From Ehretia macrophylla (taxonomy: Eukaryota; Streptophyta; Magnoliopsida; Boraginales; Ehretiaceae), in assembly GCA_037974665.1 (NCBI GenBank), contig CM075768.1, positions 2,031,501-2,095,500 on the forward strand: a DNA stretch of 64,000 nt. Reading direction: 5' to 3'. The translations under genes and the position numbers were made by a program. How positions within the stretch are numbered: the first letter of the stretch is position 1; every line of letters begins with the position of its first letter. This document shows positions 34,971 to 45,430 of this stretch, piece by piece. The notes under the pieces are model-generated. The model did no database searches. It had not been told where the DNA came from and saw only the letters and a list, made by a program, of their open reading frames with translations.

Positions 34971-36225
34971 CAAGAGAATCCACAATCAACAATTTAGAAA
35001 GTCATACCAACTAGAACTCAAAAGCTCGATGTAGACAAGTAAATGTTCAGTCACCAATATGCATTCTTATTTCCTCAAATAACTCTACCTCCTAACAATT
35101 ACATATTTGAATAAAATAACTTTAGTCAGGAATTACTCCAATTCGCTCCAAGGTTTAACGAACAAAACTCCAAAATATCCATTAATAATATAGCAATCCC
35201 AAATAGTAGAAATATTCACATGTTATACCACAATCTATTCCATTCATAAATATACATCACTAATTCCTCAAATAAATTTTATTCTAAAATAACCTCAAGA
35301 AAGTATAATTTGAGTTGGGACTCCAAAAGTGTTTGATTACATCTTCAAGGGAATCTCTGCTTATGACTCAACTCCAAGTAATAACAAGTTAAACAGGGCA
35401 AGAAAAATAATTATAATCATCAAAATACATTGTTATTTCCTCGAACAACTTCACTCTCACTAAAAGAACATTAAGATCAATCCATTAAGCTGAGACTAAA
35501 ATCCGTAAACATAATAATTAAAATCTCACTGATAAACTACTAGAATAATAATAATAATTCAGAATCACGGCCTACCTCTATTTCCGAGAACTCTTGTAGC
35601 TATCCTTACTTCACCCAAAAGAGTCACCCACGGTTATAGCATATATACAATTATATCACACAAAAACAAGTACAACATAATGCATGATTATCATATAATA
35701 AACATAATCACATAACGCACAATTCAGCACATAGGAAGCCAATATCACGTAAACAAGTTATAAATAATTAAAGTCACATAAGCAACATACTACACATAAG
35801 ACAAGTTGATCACGTAACTCACATTGGTCACTTAAAGTGCATTGAGCACTTGAAGCATGTTGTTTCACATAAGCAAGTCATAAACAATTAAAACCACATA
35901 ATCAACTAGCTTCACACAAGACACTTCAATCACATAAAATACATTTGTCACATAATACACATTAATCACATAATGCGCATTGGCTGCGTACAACACATTG
36001 AGTACAAAAGGCACGTTGTCACATAAAGCATATTGACCACATTAGTTCACTTAACACATAAAGCATATTGATCACATAGAAAGTTAGTCACATAAGTAAA
36101 TTAATTACGTAAACATATGAACATGTAGTTCACTTTACACTTAGTACATACATTCATGTCAAGACCACTACCCACATTCCGAGGATACCCCTGCTTACAG
36201 CTAATCAAGCTTTGATACCACTTAA
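34971..36225 (-). mobile_element. Leader and primer site of minus-strand family-C remnant C3
   Basis: The right end reads as a family-C leader: primer-like site at 36209-36220 (TGGTATCAAAGC on the minus strand) and the text beside it match C1 41543-41640. About 35640-36130 is a long run of degenerate CACATAA/GCACATT repeats, much longer than the 250-base C1 leader. The part at 34971-35640 is AT-rich; I recognise no gene or repeat family in it. Confidence 0.6.
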
Positions 36226-37947
36226 TGTCACGCCCCAACTCGACCCCACTTACGATCAGTCAGGATGCAAATAAATTTTGGCAGTATAACGTTTGTAATA
36301 TGGACAACAGGACTCTAAACCAGTCATTTATAACATCACACAACCAACCTCAAACTTCAACAATAACTCCATCAACAGTCAACACAACCAAAACCATTCA
36401 TTTAACGACCATACAACAACCCAACCATAAGTCATATGCCTTCGTTTCAACAACATACCGCAAGTTATACTATACATATGCATAACAAATGTAAAACTAG
36501 TATAACAACCTATTCATATTCCAAAAGTAAGACAACTAAACTAGCATTATACTTTTCACTATCTTTATAGCATTTTATACATTACAACACTAAAGTAAAT
36601 ACAATACAACTTGTTCCAATATACAAGACAACAAAAAGATAACTCCAACCAAGACATCATGGATAAGACTCTGGCACATATGACTCATCAACAAAAAGCA
36701 CATTCTCAGCTTCCTGAGGGACGTACCCAAAATATGGCTTAGTTACACCTGAACAATAAACGAATGAGAGTGAGCTTATATATAACAAAGCTCAGTGAGG
36801 ATTCGAAAGATATTTTGAAAATATTTACTTTACCACTCGGGAAATCATCCTATGAACAATAACACACAATAAACTTCATTAACATCAACATTTCAATTCA
36901 AGCCACATAAATAACCATTCAATTGAGAAAGGATACACTAGTTGGTGTAGCTTCAACCTCCATCACGATCTCAACCAACTTCTTGTAACTCCTATTAATA
37001 GATATCGGAGGTACCTCATCTAGCCCTTCCCTCCATGGCATCTCCGCCCATGCAAGCTGGGGCTAGTACATGATAGTCATGCCGTTATCAACCCGACAGC
37101 CCGATGCTGCCCGAGAGGTGGCACACACTATCAAGATTCATGACAATAGTAATAAACATTTCATATTTTGAAAAGGCAACAATGTAGGTTGTCCTCCAGA
37201 GCAACATCAATCATCAATCAATTATCAATACCTCAATCAACATAACATCAATTAAACAACTAAGACAACTAAGTTAGATGACAAAGTAAGCCACCCAACT
37301 TATCACACATTTCAACATGCATTCAATCCCAACCTACTCAACAACAATCCAAGAAATAACTACACAAACACACCAAACAACTAAAGACAACATTTAAGCA
37401 TTTTAAAAAAAGACTACACAAACTTTTAAAATTCATAACTTACAATCTAGAAATCCAATAACCTCAAAACTACTTCCTATCACTCAACCATCAATGCAAG
37501 TACATTAGCCCCCTCTTAAACGAACCAAAAGCCACCTAAAACAAGACCAACAAGCCCAAAAATGGCAATGCACCATGGCTGGAATTTTTGACTTTTCCCA
37601 CGTCTATCAAATTGAAAATTTGGCATTACAACATTGCTACTCAATAAATAACGAGTCTATAGAAGGAACTATACCTCGATTTCAACTACTACAACTACAA
37701 TTATTCAAGAAACGAGCTAAATTATCAATTAAATACTCGAAAAATAAAAATACAAGCTACAACCGTTTAAAATTGTTATAAACTCACAAAGTTAGTCTAC
37801 AACTCCTAACTAGCAATAATCTAAAGACAATTTAACAAAACAACAACTAAATATTCAATATTAAAAATTTGACATCAGCTTTAAAATTATAATTTAGTTT
37901 TTCCCTCTTCTTTGATCCTAAGCAAAGTTAGAAATATGTAGAATAGG
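36226..37947 (-). repeat. LTR of remnant C3, truncated by Copia insertion
   Basis: On the minus strand it ends GGGGCGTGACA and is homologous to C1 and C2 LTRs, with the hairpin at 36771-36794 and the short conserved frame at 36657-36749. About 1.7 kb of the expected 2.4 kb is present. It stops at 37947, where the Copia LTR begins after ATAGG, a possible target repeat. The donor-like site at its far end is degraded. Confidence 0.8.
36657..36749 (-). other. C3 copy of the LTR short ORF
   Basis: The frame ends VDESYVPESYP then TGA, aligned with C1 and C2, with GYVPQEAENV before it. No ATG is found in this copy. Compared with C1, many changes in the second half are silent (for example GTT/GTG, GAA/GAG, CCC/CCA). 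Confidence 0.4.
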
Positions 37948-39110
37948 TGCCCAACTGAAGGCGCATAAAGGCGTCAACTTCATAATGAAGGCGCAAAAGG
38001 CGTCAGCTTCAAAACGGGAGCACAACGCGATCGTCTCGAGATATGTAAATAACAAAAACATTCAAGCGCAGCAGAAATAATAACAATTAAAATTTGCATG
38101 TAAACATGTTTGTATTTACATAAACTCAATAGTAAATCTGTAACTAGTACATAAAAGAAAATACATAAAAGTATATACAACTATATACATATGTATTTAA
38201 AACGAAACACAAGAATACCTCACGTGGAGAGCTCAGATGTAGACTCTTGAAAGGTCTTGACTCGGGCAAAGGTCCTTCGAACGTGCAAAGGTCCTAGTCG
38301 GTCCACCGGTATCTGAAAGCAAAGGAAAACTAATTAATAGTAGTGCTAGCTTAGTTAAGTCCAAGTGGTTAAGTATACATATGAGTTAAAAAAACTAGAA
38401 CCAAAAACTTTTCAAATTTTCCAAGCTATGGCCGAATTGCCAAGACGAGAAAGAGAGAAAATTTGCTTATAAACACTTGTAAATTTCGGCCATAAGGTGC
38501 AAAAAAAGAATGAAGAACTTGTCTTCTATTTATAGATGCATAAACATGCTCATCATATGCCAAGTGTCATGATCTAAGCAAATCAAGAAGCCAAGTGTCC
38601 TAATCCTACATGGTTGGCCATAGGAGGGCAATTTGGACAAATATCAATTACAACTTGTTGTTTGTCTTTTAGTGCAAGTTGTCTTTTGTCCTTTTGGATT
38701 TTGTCTTTTAGTGTTTGTCTTTTAGTGCAACTTGTTGTTTGTCTTTTAGTGAAGACAAACAATAATTAAATCTATACCTTTCTAGAATAATTAATTACAG
38801 ATTGACCCCTCAATCTATTTGCACTCTTGCCCCAATACTTTTCATTATTTATACTTTGGCCCCAAAACTTTCAAAATTTACAATTTTGGCCTACTTAACC
38901 GGTAATGTTCAAAATCACACCGTTAACACTTTAATGTGTTCCCAACTCAATACCAAGGTCAAAAATTGCTTTATTCATGATACCCTAAGTGTGTGACTTT
39001 CTAGGTTCATGACTGTACAACGTTAAATTGATTCCGAAAATGTCTCCACCATTTTTCGGAATACCTTCGTGTTCATGAGTGGGGCGCTAGCAACGAATGT
39101 CTCATGACAA
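37948..39110 (-). repeat. Copia 3' LTR, distal part
   Basis: The part left of C1, ending at GACAA (39106-39110), C1's target repeat. The outer boundary at 37948 is inferred from a TG following ATAGG where the C3 LTR homology stops. It contains TATA-like CTATAAATAG on the minus strand and the AAAAGACAAAC repeats. Confidence 0.75.
37954..38014. repeat. Two-copy GAAGGCGC...GGCGTCA repeat at the Copia LTR edge
   Basis: GAAGGCGCATAAAGGCGTCAACTTC is followed after a few bases by GAAGGCGCAAAAGGCGTCAGCTTC, a near-perfect pair with a period of about 29 bp. It is not present at the end of the plus-strand Copia LTR (34930-34970). Confidence 0.7.
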
Positions 39111-40998
39111 TGTGAAACCCCACTTTCTTGCTTATCTCGTTTTACGTGTTTTACCTCGTTTTGCGTGCATATAACCTGTTTATGTGCTATAGGACCTAGA
39201 AAGTTATAATTTTGATTTCAATACTTCTAATACGTGCTAAATGTGCATTCATGAAATTTTCATCAAAATCGGAGTCAGAAATTTTATCGTCGATTTTCAG
39301 TGAATAGTATTTTCGAAACACGTCCGCTATAATTTTGAAACTGGTCTTTTTAACCCTTCTAGACCTAGTCCACGGACTTTAATAGACCTGTGTTTGATGA
39401 AAACGGTTTTAAAATCGGCTTAAGAATTTATTAGGGTTTTTACACCGACTTTTGCAAAAATCGAGTTTTAAGCCGACTCGGGTGGAATTCTTTGAATGTA
39501 AAACTTCTTGTCACCTAAAAATAACTCACTTGAGATATCTTGGGGGTTTCATAATTAATTTTAACTTGGTGATCACTAAAATGCAATTAAAGACATTAAA
39601 AATACAAAAAATGCCTATTAAAATAACTTTGACTTTAATTAAATAGTTGACCATTTAAGCTTATGTCCTCAACACACACTCACACAACACAAAAACACCA
39701 CCACACACACACACATTGCCGAGAGGAAGAGGAGAGAAAAGAGAAGAGAAAAACTTAAGCTTTCAATCCAATTTTTCAAAGAAAAACCTAGTTTTTGTCC
39801 GTGAAACTTCGCACCGACTTGGATTCTGCTTGTTGGGCACGCATTGCACGCATTCCTAGGCTTATATCGCATCTAAGGTGAGAGAAAAATTCTAGATCTC
39901 AAAATGTCATTTTTGTGTTTTTGCGTATAAATGAAGATTGAACCGTTAGAATTGAAATCTGATGATAGATTATTGCTCCTTGCATGCTAGGGATCATTAT
40001 ATACTAATACTACAAGTTTCTGTCGGATATAGCATAATTTTTATTTTCCGGGTATTTAATTTTGATTAAAATGTTCAAAGTTGATTTAATTGAGTTGCGT
40101 TGCTCGAAATCGATTGCCGTCGATTTCTAAATACTTGATAATTACGTGTTAGCGCTGTTGTAATGCCGAATTTTCGATTACATTGTTTGTGTGGAAATCC
40201 GGAAAATCCAGCCATGACGTCATAGGGTTTTAGGGTTATCGGGCATGTTTTGGAGGTGTTATGGTGGATTTCCGAGAGGGCTAATGTAGTAGGTTGAATG
40301 GGTGAGTGATAGGAACTGATTTGGCAATGTTTGGATTAGTAGATTGTAAGTTATGAATTTTAGAAGTTAGGTTGTCATTCTTTAATTTCTTGAACGATGC
40401 CTTAGATGGTTGGGTAGTGTTCGAGTGATGAATGGTGAGTTGTTGTTGAGTAATTTAGAGTTTAATTATGAATATTATGCATGTCCGGTTAGATGGCCTA
40501 CTTTGTCATCTAACTACGTTGTTTGATGTTTAATTTATATTGATGTTATATTGATGTTATTGATTGATTATTATTGAATGCGGGAATCGGGCACTCTTGT
40601 TGCTGATCTCCCAATTGATTGATCGATTTATGCTTGCATGATGATTGATGAAAATGGAGCCTTGGTATGTGTGTGCCACCTCTCGGGCAGCGTCGGGCTG
40701 TCGGGTTGAAACCGGCATGACTGCCATAGGCTACCCCCAGCTCGCATGACGGAGATGTCATGGAGGGAAGGGGATAGTGAGGTACCTCGGGTGCGTGAGT
40801 AATGGGGAGTTATAAGAAGAACGGTTGAGATCGTGATGGCGTTTGGAGCTACACCAAATAGAGTATCCTTATTGAATGGTCATATAGTTATGTGATGATA
40901 GCTTTATTTATGTTATTATTGTTGTTGTGTGTTTACTTGCTCAAAGGACTAAATCCAAGGAGCGTAGTGAATACTGTCGAGATCTATCGGATCCTCAC

Positions 40999-41020
40999 TG
41001 GGCTTATGTATATAAGCTCA
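40999..41020 (+). other. Conserved LTR hairpin, family C copy
   Basis: TGGGCTTAT / ATAAGCTCA, nine pairs with one G-U, and a 4-base loop, preceded by CCTCAC. The copy in the 3' LTR is at 48416-48437. In C3 the wobble G is an A, restoring an A-U pair with the same partner. Confidence 0.65.
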
Positions 41021-41030
41021 CTCTCTATTA

Positions 41031-41144
41031 ATGCATGTTTCAGGTGTACTTTCACAAGATTACGGGTACGTGCCTCCTGAAGAGGAGAATGTGGAAAATG
41101 TGCCTTTTGTGGATGAGTCATATGTTCCCGAATCTTATCTATGA
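41031..41144 (+). other. Short ORF of 37 codons in C1 5' LTR
   Basis: ATG at 41031 and TGA at 41142-41144. The peptide is acidic, with DYGYVPPEEENV in the middle and VDESYVPESYL at the end. It starts 11 bases after the hairpin. C2 and C3 carry diverged homologues in which many differences are silent at third codon positions, suggesting past selection on the peptide. A splice-acceptor-like CAG|G lies within codons 4-5, so the ATG would be removed if that site is used; the two readings compete. No known domain is recognised. Confidence 0.5.
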
Positions 41145-41549
41145 CTTTATGTTGTTAAATGTCTTGTATATTAGTTTAATAGACTTTATATGCTTTACGG
41201 TTCTTAATGTAATAGATATTGAAAAGATGTTGAACCAAATGATGTTAACTTAGCGGTTTCCTTTTGTCTATGGTTAAATTGTAGTTGTGTCTCAACTTAC
41301 TTTTGAAATGTATGATAAAGTTGAGGTATTGTATGTCATGTTGGAACGGAGGCGTATAACGAGGATGTTTTATTGTATAATATGGTTGTGTTGTATGTTG
41401 TTGTTTGTATTGAGGAATTACTGGATGTATGATGTTTAATGAGGTTGGTTTAGAACCTCGGAAATCTGTTTACTGTCGTTATGCCGCCGAAATTCCGTTG
41501 CGTCCTGACTGATCGTAGGTGGGGTCGAGTTGGGGCGTGACAGTTTAAG

Positions 41550-41561
41550 TGGTATCAGAGC
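41550..41561 (+). other. Primer binding site of C1
   Basis: Exact TGGTATCAGAGC, complement of the initiator tRNA-Met 3' end, seven bases after the LTR. Confidence 0.92.
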
Positions 41562-41812
41562 TCATGTTAGTTGTCAGCCGGGGTATTCTCGGAATGTGGG
41601 TAATGGTCTTAGCATGAAATATGTATGAAAGGAAAGAAAAATGAAATATGTATTGGTATGATTAATTGATTAAGTGATTATGTGATTTAAGTGCTTATGT
41701 GATTATGTGATCAATTTGATTATGTGTTTTATATGAGTTTGTTATTTATGTGGTAATAGTTGTTTATAACCTGTCTACGTACTATAACTGTGCTAACTCT
41801 TTGATTAGTAGA
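41562..41812 (+). other. Untranslated leader of C1
   Basis: Contains degenerate TGATTATGTGA repeats (about 41655-41735), the same motif family that fills the C3 and C4 leaders on the other strand. The frame upstream of 41813 is open back to an ATG at 41750, but MAGRPRTRG at 41813 looks like the natural Gag start. Confidence 0.65.
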
Positions 41813-44800
41813 ATGGCCGGTCGACCGAGAACCAGAGGTAGGCCTGAGTTGACTGATGAGACTCCGAGTAATGTGGCACCGGGCCGTGACGGGGGTGATG
41901 ACCGATTTGGAGCCGCTATGGAGCGGATTGCAGAGTTAGTGGCTAGTCAGGCACAGTTATTAGCAGGGCAGGCTGCCCAGAATCAGGCTATGCAGGCTCA
42001 GCTTCTGAATATTCAGGGTGGTAACCACGGGCGTGGTACCCTGAAGGACTTTTTAGGATATCACCCACCGAGATTTCAGGGGGAGCCGGATGATAGGAAG
42101 GCGGAGGTATGGATTAGCAAGTTGGAGAAGATTTATGATCCACTTGGCTATACTGATGAGCAGAAAGTCTCTTTTGCCGTGTATTTGTTAGATGACGAGG
42201 CAGAGGAGTGGTGGCGCACGGTAAGGACTAGTTGGGCGGCACAGGGTATTCCTTATATTTGGGGTACCTTTCTGATGGCTTTCCGGGCAAAGTATGTCCC
42301 GAGGATTTGCAGGGAACGGAGAGAGGCCGAGTTTCTAGCCTTGGTCCAGGGAGATGCTACAGTGGCTCAATATGAGGCCACATTTACTCGATTGTCCCGG
42401 TATGCACCGGAGTATGTGGTAGATGAGGAGCGGAGGACTCGCAGGTTTATGTTGGGGTTGCGGCCCGAGATTCAGGATGTGATGGCTCTGAATCGTTATG
42501 ATATTTTCACTGAGGCTTTTGATGCAGCTTCTAGATTGGAGAAGAGGAAAGGGGATCAGATTGTCTCCAGTCAGCCTAGTAAGAGGCCGTATCAGCCGCC
42601 GGGCCAGCAGGTTTTATATAGGCCTCCAGTACAACAGGTTGTCTACAGGCCACCTGCCCAGCAGGGTTCTTTTAGGCCACAGAGTCAGCAGAGTTATTAT
42701 CGGCCTCAGTTTCAGCAGAGGCCATATCAGGTTCAGACTCAGTTTAGGCCAGCCCAGTCTCAGGGTCAGTACAGGCCTAGTGTGGTGAGACCTCAGCAGC
42801 AGGCTGTATCAGCTGCTTCTTCAGCTTCTGGTTATTCTAGGGGCAGTGCTAGTGCCACATCATCGCAGTGTAATTACTGCAAGCGCTCAGGGCATGTAGA
42901 GTCCGACTGCAGGGTAAAGGCAGGGACATGTTTGGGTTGTGGTAGCATCGATCATAGGGTGAGGGATTGCCCTAAGTATGCGAGGACTGAGGGTCGGGCA
43001 GCGACTCAGGGTTATCAGGGTAGGCCTACGGGCAGTGTACCACAGCAGCAGCGGGTTCAGGCTCGGGCTTATGCAGTTGACTTAGAGGAGATGCCTGAGG
43101 AGACTGCAGTTGTGGAAGGTAACTTTCTTATACTTGATCAACTTGTTAAAGTGTTGATTGATTCTGGTGCTACGCATTCTTTCATTACTCCTGCTTGTGT
43201 ACAACGTGTTAAATTGCAACCTGAAAGATTGCCTTATGTGGTTGAAATTAGTACCTCTTTGACTGATAAGTATGTTACTGGCTTAGTATGTAAGGATTGT
43301 TTAATACATGTTAAGGGGCATAATTTTCCTTCGGACCTTATTTTATTTCCTATCCGGGGGTATGATGTTATCTTGGGTATGGATTGGCTTTCTAAGTATG
43401 ATGCCCAGTTGAACTGTAGAACCAAGGTAGTACAGTTTCGTTTGCCAGATCAGCCAGTAGTTGAGGTAGCGGGTAACCGGGGTGCTAAGACGAGTTTTGT
43501 TATCTCAGCAACTAAAGCCGTTAAGTTGGTGAGTAAAGGGTGTTCGGGTTATCTAGCTTATTTGATCAACAAGCCATCTGTTAAGCTACAGCTAGAGGAA
43601 GTCCCTATTATCCGGGAATATCCTAATGTATTTCCCGAGGAGTTGCCAGGATTGCCGCCAGATAGGGATATCGAGTTTGTGATTAATCTTGTTCCCGGTA
43701 CTCAACCTATTTCTAAATCGGCATACCGGATGGCACCAGCTGAGTTGAAGGAGTTGAAGACTCAGTTACAGGAGTTCTTGGAGAAAGGATTTATTCAGCA
43801 GAGTTCTTCACCTTGGGGAGCTCCTGTTTTGTTTGTGAAGAAGAAGGATGGTACCTTGAGATTATGTATAGATTACCGTGGTTTGAATCAAGTGACTATC
43901 AAGAATAAATATCCTTTGCCACTGATTGATGAGTTGTTTGATCAACTTCAGGGAGCCAAAGTCTACTCTAAGTTTGATTTGAGGCAGGGGTATTATCAGC
44001 TTCGGATTCGCTCAGACGATGTTCCGAAGTCTGCCTTCAGGACTCGGTACGGGCATTATGAGTTTGTTGTTATGCCCTTTGGTTTGACTAATGCACCGGC
44101 AGCATTCATGGATCTTATGCATCGAGTCTTTCAGCCGTACTTGGACCAGTTCGTGGTGATTTTTATTGATGATATCTTGGTCTATTCTAAATCTGAATTG
44201 GAGCACGAGCAACATCTACGGCTTGTATTAGAGAAGTTGCAGGAGCATCAGTTGTTTGCCAAGTTCAGCAAATGTGAATTTTGGCTGCGACGGATTTCTT
44301 TTCTTGGCCATGTTATTACACAGAGTGGTATTTCTGTAGATCCCACTAAGATTGAATCGGTGATGTCTTGGAAGCGGCCAGAGAGTGTTACTGATGTCCG
44401 TAGTTTTCTTGGCTTGGCGGGTTATTACCGTAGGTTTGTCAAGGACTTCTCAAAGATTGCGGGGCCACTATCTAAGTTGACTCAGAAACGGACTATCTTT
44501 AATTGGGACGATAAGTGTGAGAGTGGATTTCAGGAGTTGAAAAAGAGGTTAACTACCGCTCCAGTACTTGCTCTACCAGAGGGGACCGATAATATGGTCA
44601 TTTACAGTGATGCGTCCAAGGAGGGCTTGGGATGTGTTCTTATGCAGGATGGCCGAGTTATTGCCTATGCTTCCAGGAAGTTGAAGCCTTATGAGGTGAA
44701 TTATCCGACTCATGATCTTGAGTTGGCAGCAGTTGTCTTTGCACTCAAGAAGTGGCGTCATTACCTGTGGGGCAGTAAGTTCGAGATTTTCACTGATCAT

Positions 44801-45430
44801 AAGAGTCTTAAGTATTTATTCTCACAGAAGGAGTTGAATATGCGCCAGCGGAGGTGGATGGAGCTTCTTGGAGATTATAACTGTTCTATCAATTATCTGC
44901 CTGGTAAGGCAAATGTTGTGGCAGATGCTCTCAGCCGGAAGGCTAGTATTTCTTGTTTGGCTGTCAAGAAGTGGGAGGTTCTTGAGGAGTTTAGTTATTG
45001 GAGACCAGAGTTCACTCAGGTTGGGGTGATGTGTTCACATCTCCGTATTCAGCCTTTATTGTTGTCTCAGATCAGGGAAGCTCAGCAGCTTGATGTTAAC
45101 CTTCAGAAGATCAAGGATCAGATCACGGATGATCAGTCTGACTTTAAAGTGCATGAGGATGGTATTCTTCGGTTTCGGAACAGGGTTTGTGTTCCCGATG
45201 AACCGGGCTTGAGACGAGGTATTCTGGAGGAAGCTCATAATTCTAAATATACTATTCATCCTGGTGGAACCAAGATGTATCGGGATTTGAAACAGCATTA
45301 TTGGTGGAACAACATGAAGAGGGAGGTTGCTCAGTTTGTGTCTAGATGTTTGACTTGTCAGAGAGTGAAAGCCGAGCATCAACGACCAGCAGGTTTGCTT
45401 CAGCCGTTGGCTATACCAGAGTGGAAATGA
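41813..45430 (+). CDS. C1 Gag-Pol, N-terminal part (Gag, protease, RT, RNase H, integrase zinc region)
   Basis: Polyprotein that packages, copies and inserts the element. Gag core [20 protein letters not shown] to [13 protein letters not shown] (about 42075-42415); Q/P/Y-rich linker; CCHC knuckles at 42869-42910 and 42929-42970; protease DSG intact at 43160-43168; RT with [20 protein letters not shown] and catalytic FIDD at 44162-44173; RNase H with [15 protein letters not shown] codon at 44609; integrase HHCC region ([18 protein letters not shown] near 45350). The start at 41813 is preferred over the in-frame ATG at 41750. The frame ends at TGA 45428-45430, where A1 and A2 read Trp (a single TGG-to-TGA change), so integrase is cut before its catalytic core. 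Otherwise full length for the family. Confidence 0.96.
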   Translation: MAGRPRTRGRPELTDETPSNVAPGRDGGDDRFGAAMERIAELVASQAQLLAGQAAQNQAMQAQLLNIQGGNHGRGTLKDFLGYHPPRFQGEPDDRKAEVWISKLEKIYDPLGYTDEQKVSFAVYLLDDEAEEWWRTVRTSWAAQGIPYIWGTFLMAFRAKYVPRICRERREAEFLALVQGDATVAQYEATFTRLSRYAPEYVVDEERRTRRFMLGLRPEIQDVMALNRYDIFTEAFDAASRLEKRKGDQIVSSQPSKRPYQPPGQQVLYRPPVQQVVYRPPAQQGSFRPQSQQSYYRPQFQQRPYQVQTQFRPAQSQGQYRPSVVRPQQQAVSAASSASGYSRGSASATSSQCNYCKRSGHVESDCRVKAGTCLGCGSIDHRVRDCPKYARTEGRAATQGYQGRPTGSVPQQQRVQARAYAVDLEEMPEETAVVEGNFLILDQLVKVLIDSGATHSFITPACVQRVKLQPERLPYVVEISTSLTDKYVTGLVCKDCLIHVKGHNFPSDLILFPIRGYDVILGMDWLSKYDAQLNCRTKVVQFRLPDQPVVEVAGNRGAKTSFVISATKAVKLVSKGCSGYLAYLINKPSVKLQLEEVPIIREYPNVFPEELPGLPPDRDIEFVINLVPGTQPISKSAYRMAPAELKELKTQLQEFLEKGFIQQSSSPWGAPVLFVKKKDGTLRLCIDYRGLNQVTIKNKYPLPLIDELFDQLQGAKVYSKFDLRQGYYQLRIRSDDVPKSAFRTRYGHYEFVVMPFGLTNAPAAFMDLMHRVFQPYLDQFVVIFIDDILVYSKSELEHEQHLRLVLEKLQEHQLFAKFSKCEFWLRRISFLGHVITQSGISVDPTKIESVMSWKRPESVTDVRSFLGLAGYYRRFVKDFSKIAGPLSKLTQKRTIFNWDDKCESGFQELKKRLTTAPVLALPEGTDNMVIYSDASKEGLGCVLMQDGRVIAYASRKLKPYEVNYPTHDLELAAVVFALKKWRHYLWGSKFEIFTDHKSLKYLFSQKELNMRQRRWMELLGDYNCSINYLPGKANVVADALSRKASISCLAVKKWEVLEEFSYWRPEFTQVGVMCSHLRIQPLLLSQIREAQQLDVNLQKIKDQITDDQSDFKVHEDGILRFRNRVCVPDEPGLRRGILEEAHNSKYTIHPGGTKMYRDLKQHYWWNNMKREVAQFVSRCLTCQRVKAEHQRPAGLLQPLAIPEWK

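Larger units (their letters stand above)
39111..41542 (+). repeat. 5' LTR of C1
   Basis: TGTGAAACCCC to GGGGCGTGACA. It holds a CA-rich stretch (39670-39715), the donor-like CTAAG|GTGAG at 39877/39878, a structured GC-richer stretch at about 40660-40800, a hairpin at 40999-41020, the acceptor-like TTTCAG|G at 41043/41044 and a short ORF at 41031-41144. I see no clear TATA box. Confidence 0.96.

Noticed and set aside
35640-36130. Possible CRISPR-like or satellite array (CACATAA repeats)
   Set aside because: Repeats are short, irregular and without uniform spacers; they match the leader repeats of Gypsy elements.
41550-41561. tRNA-like sequence
   Set aside because: Only the 12-base primer site complementary to initiator tRNA-Met is present; no tRNA fold is seen here or at the other primer sites.
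45428-45430. Programmed readthrough of the C1 TGA
   Set aside because: The stop lies inside the integrase, between zinc region and core, where A1 and A2 have Trp; programmed stops in retroelements sit between gag and pol. A point mutation is the simpler reading.
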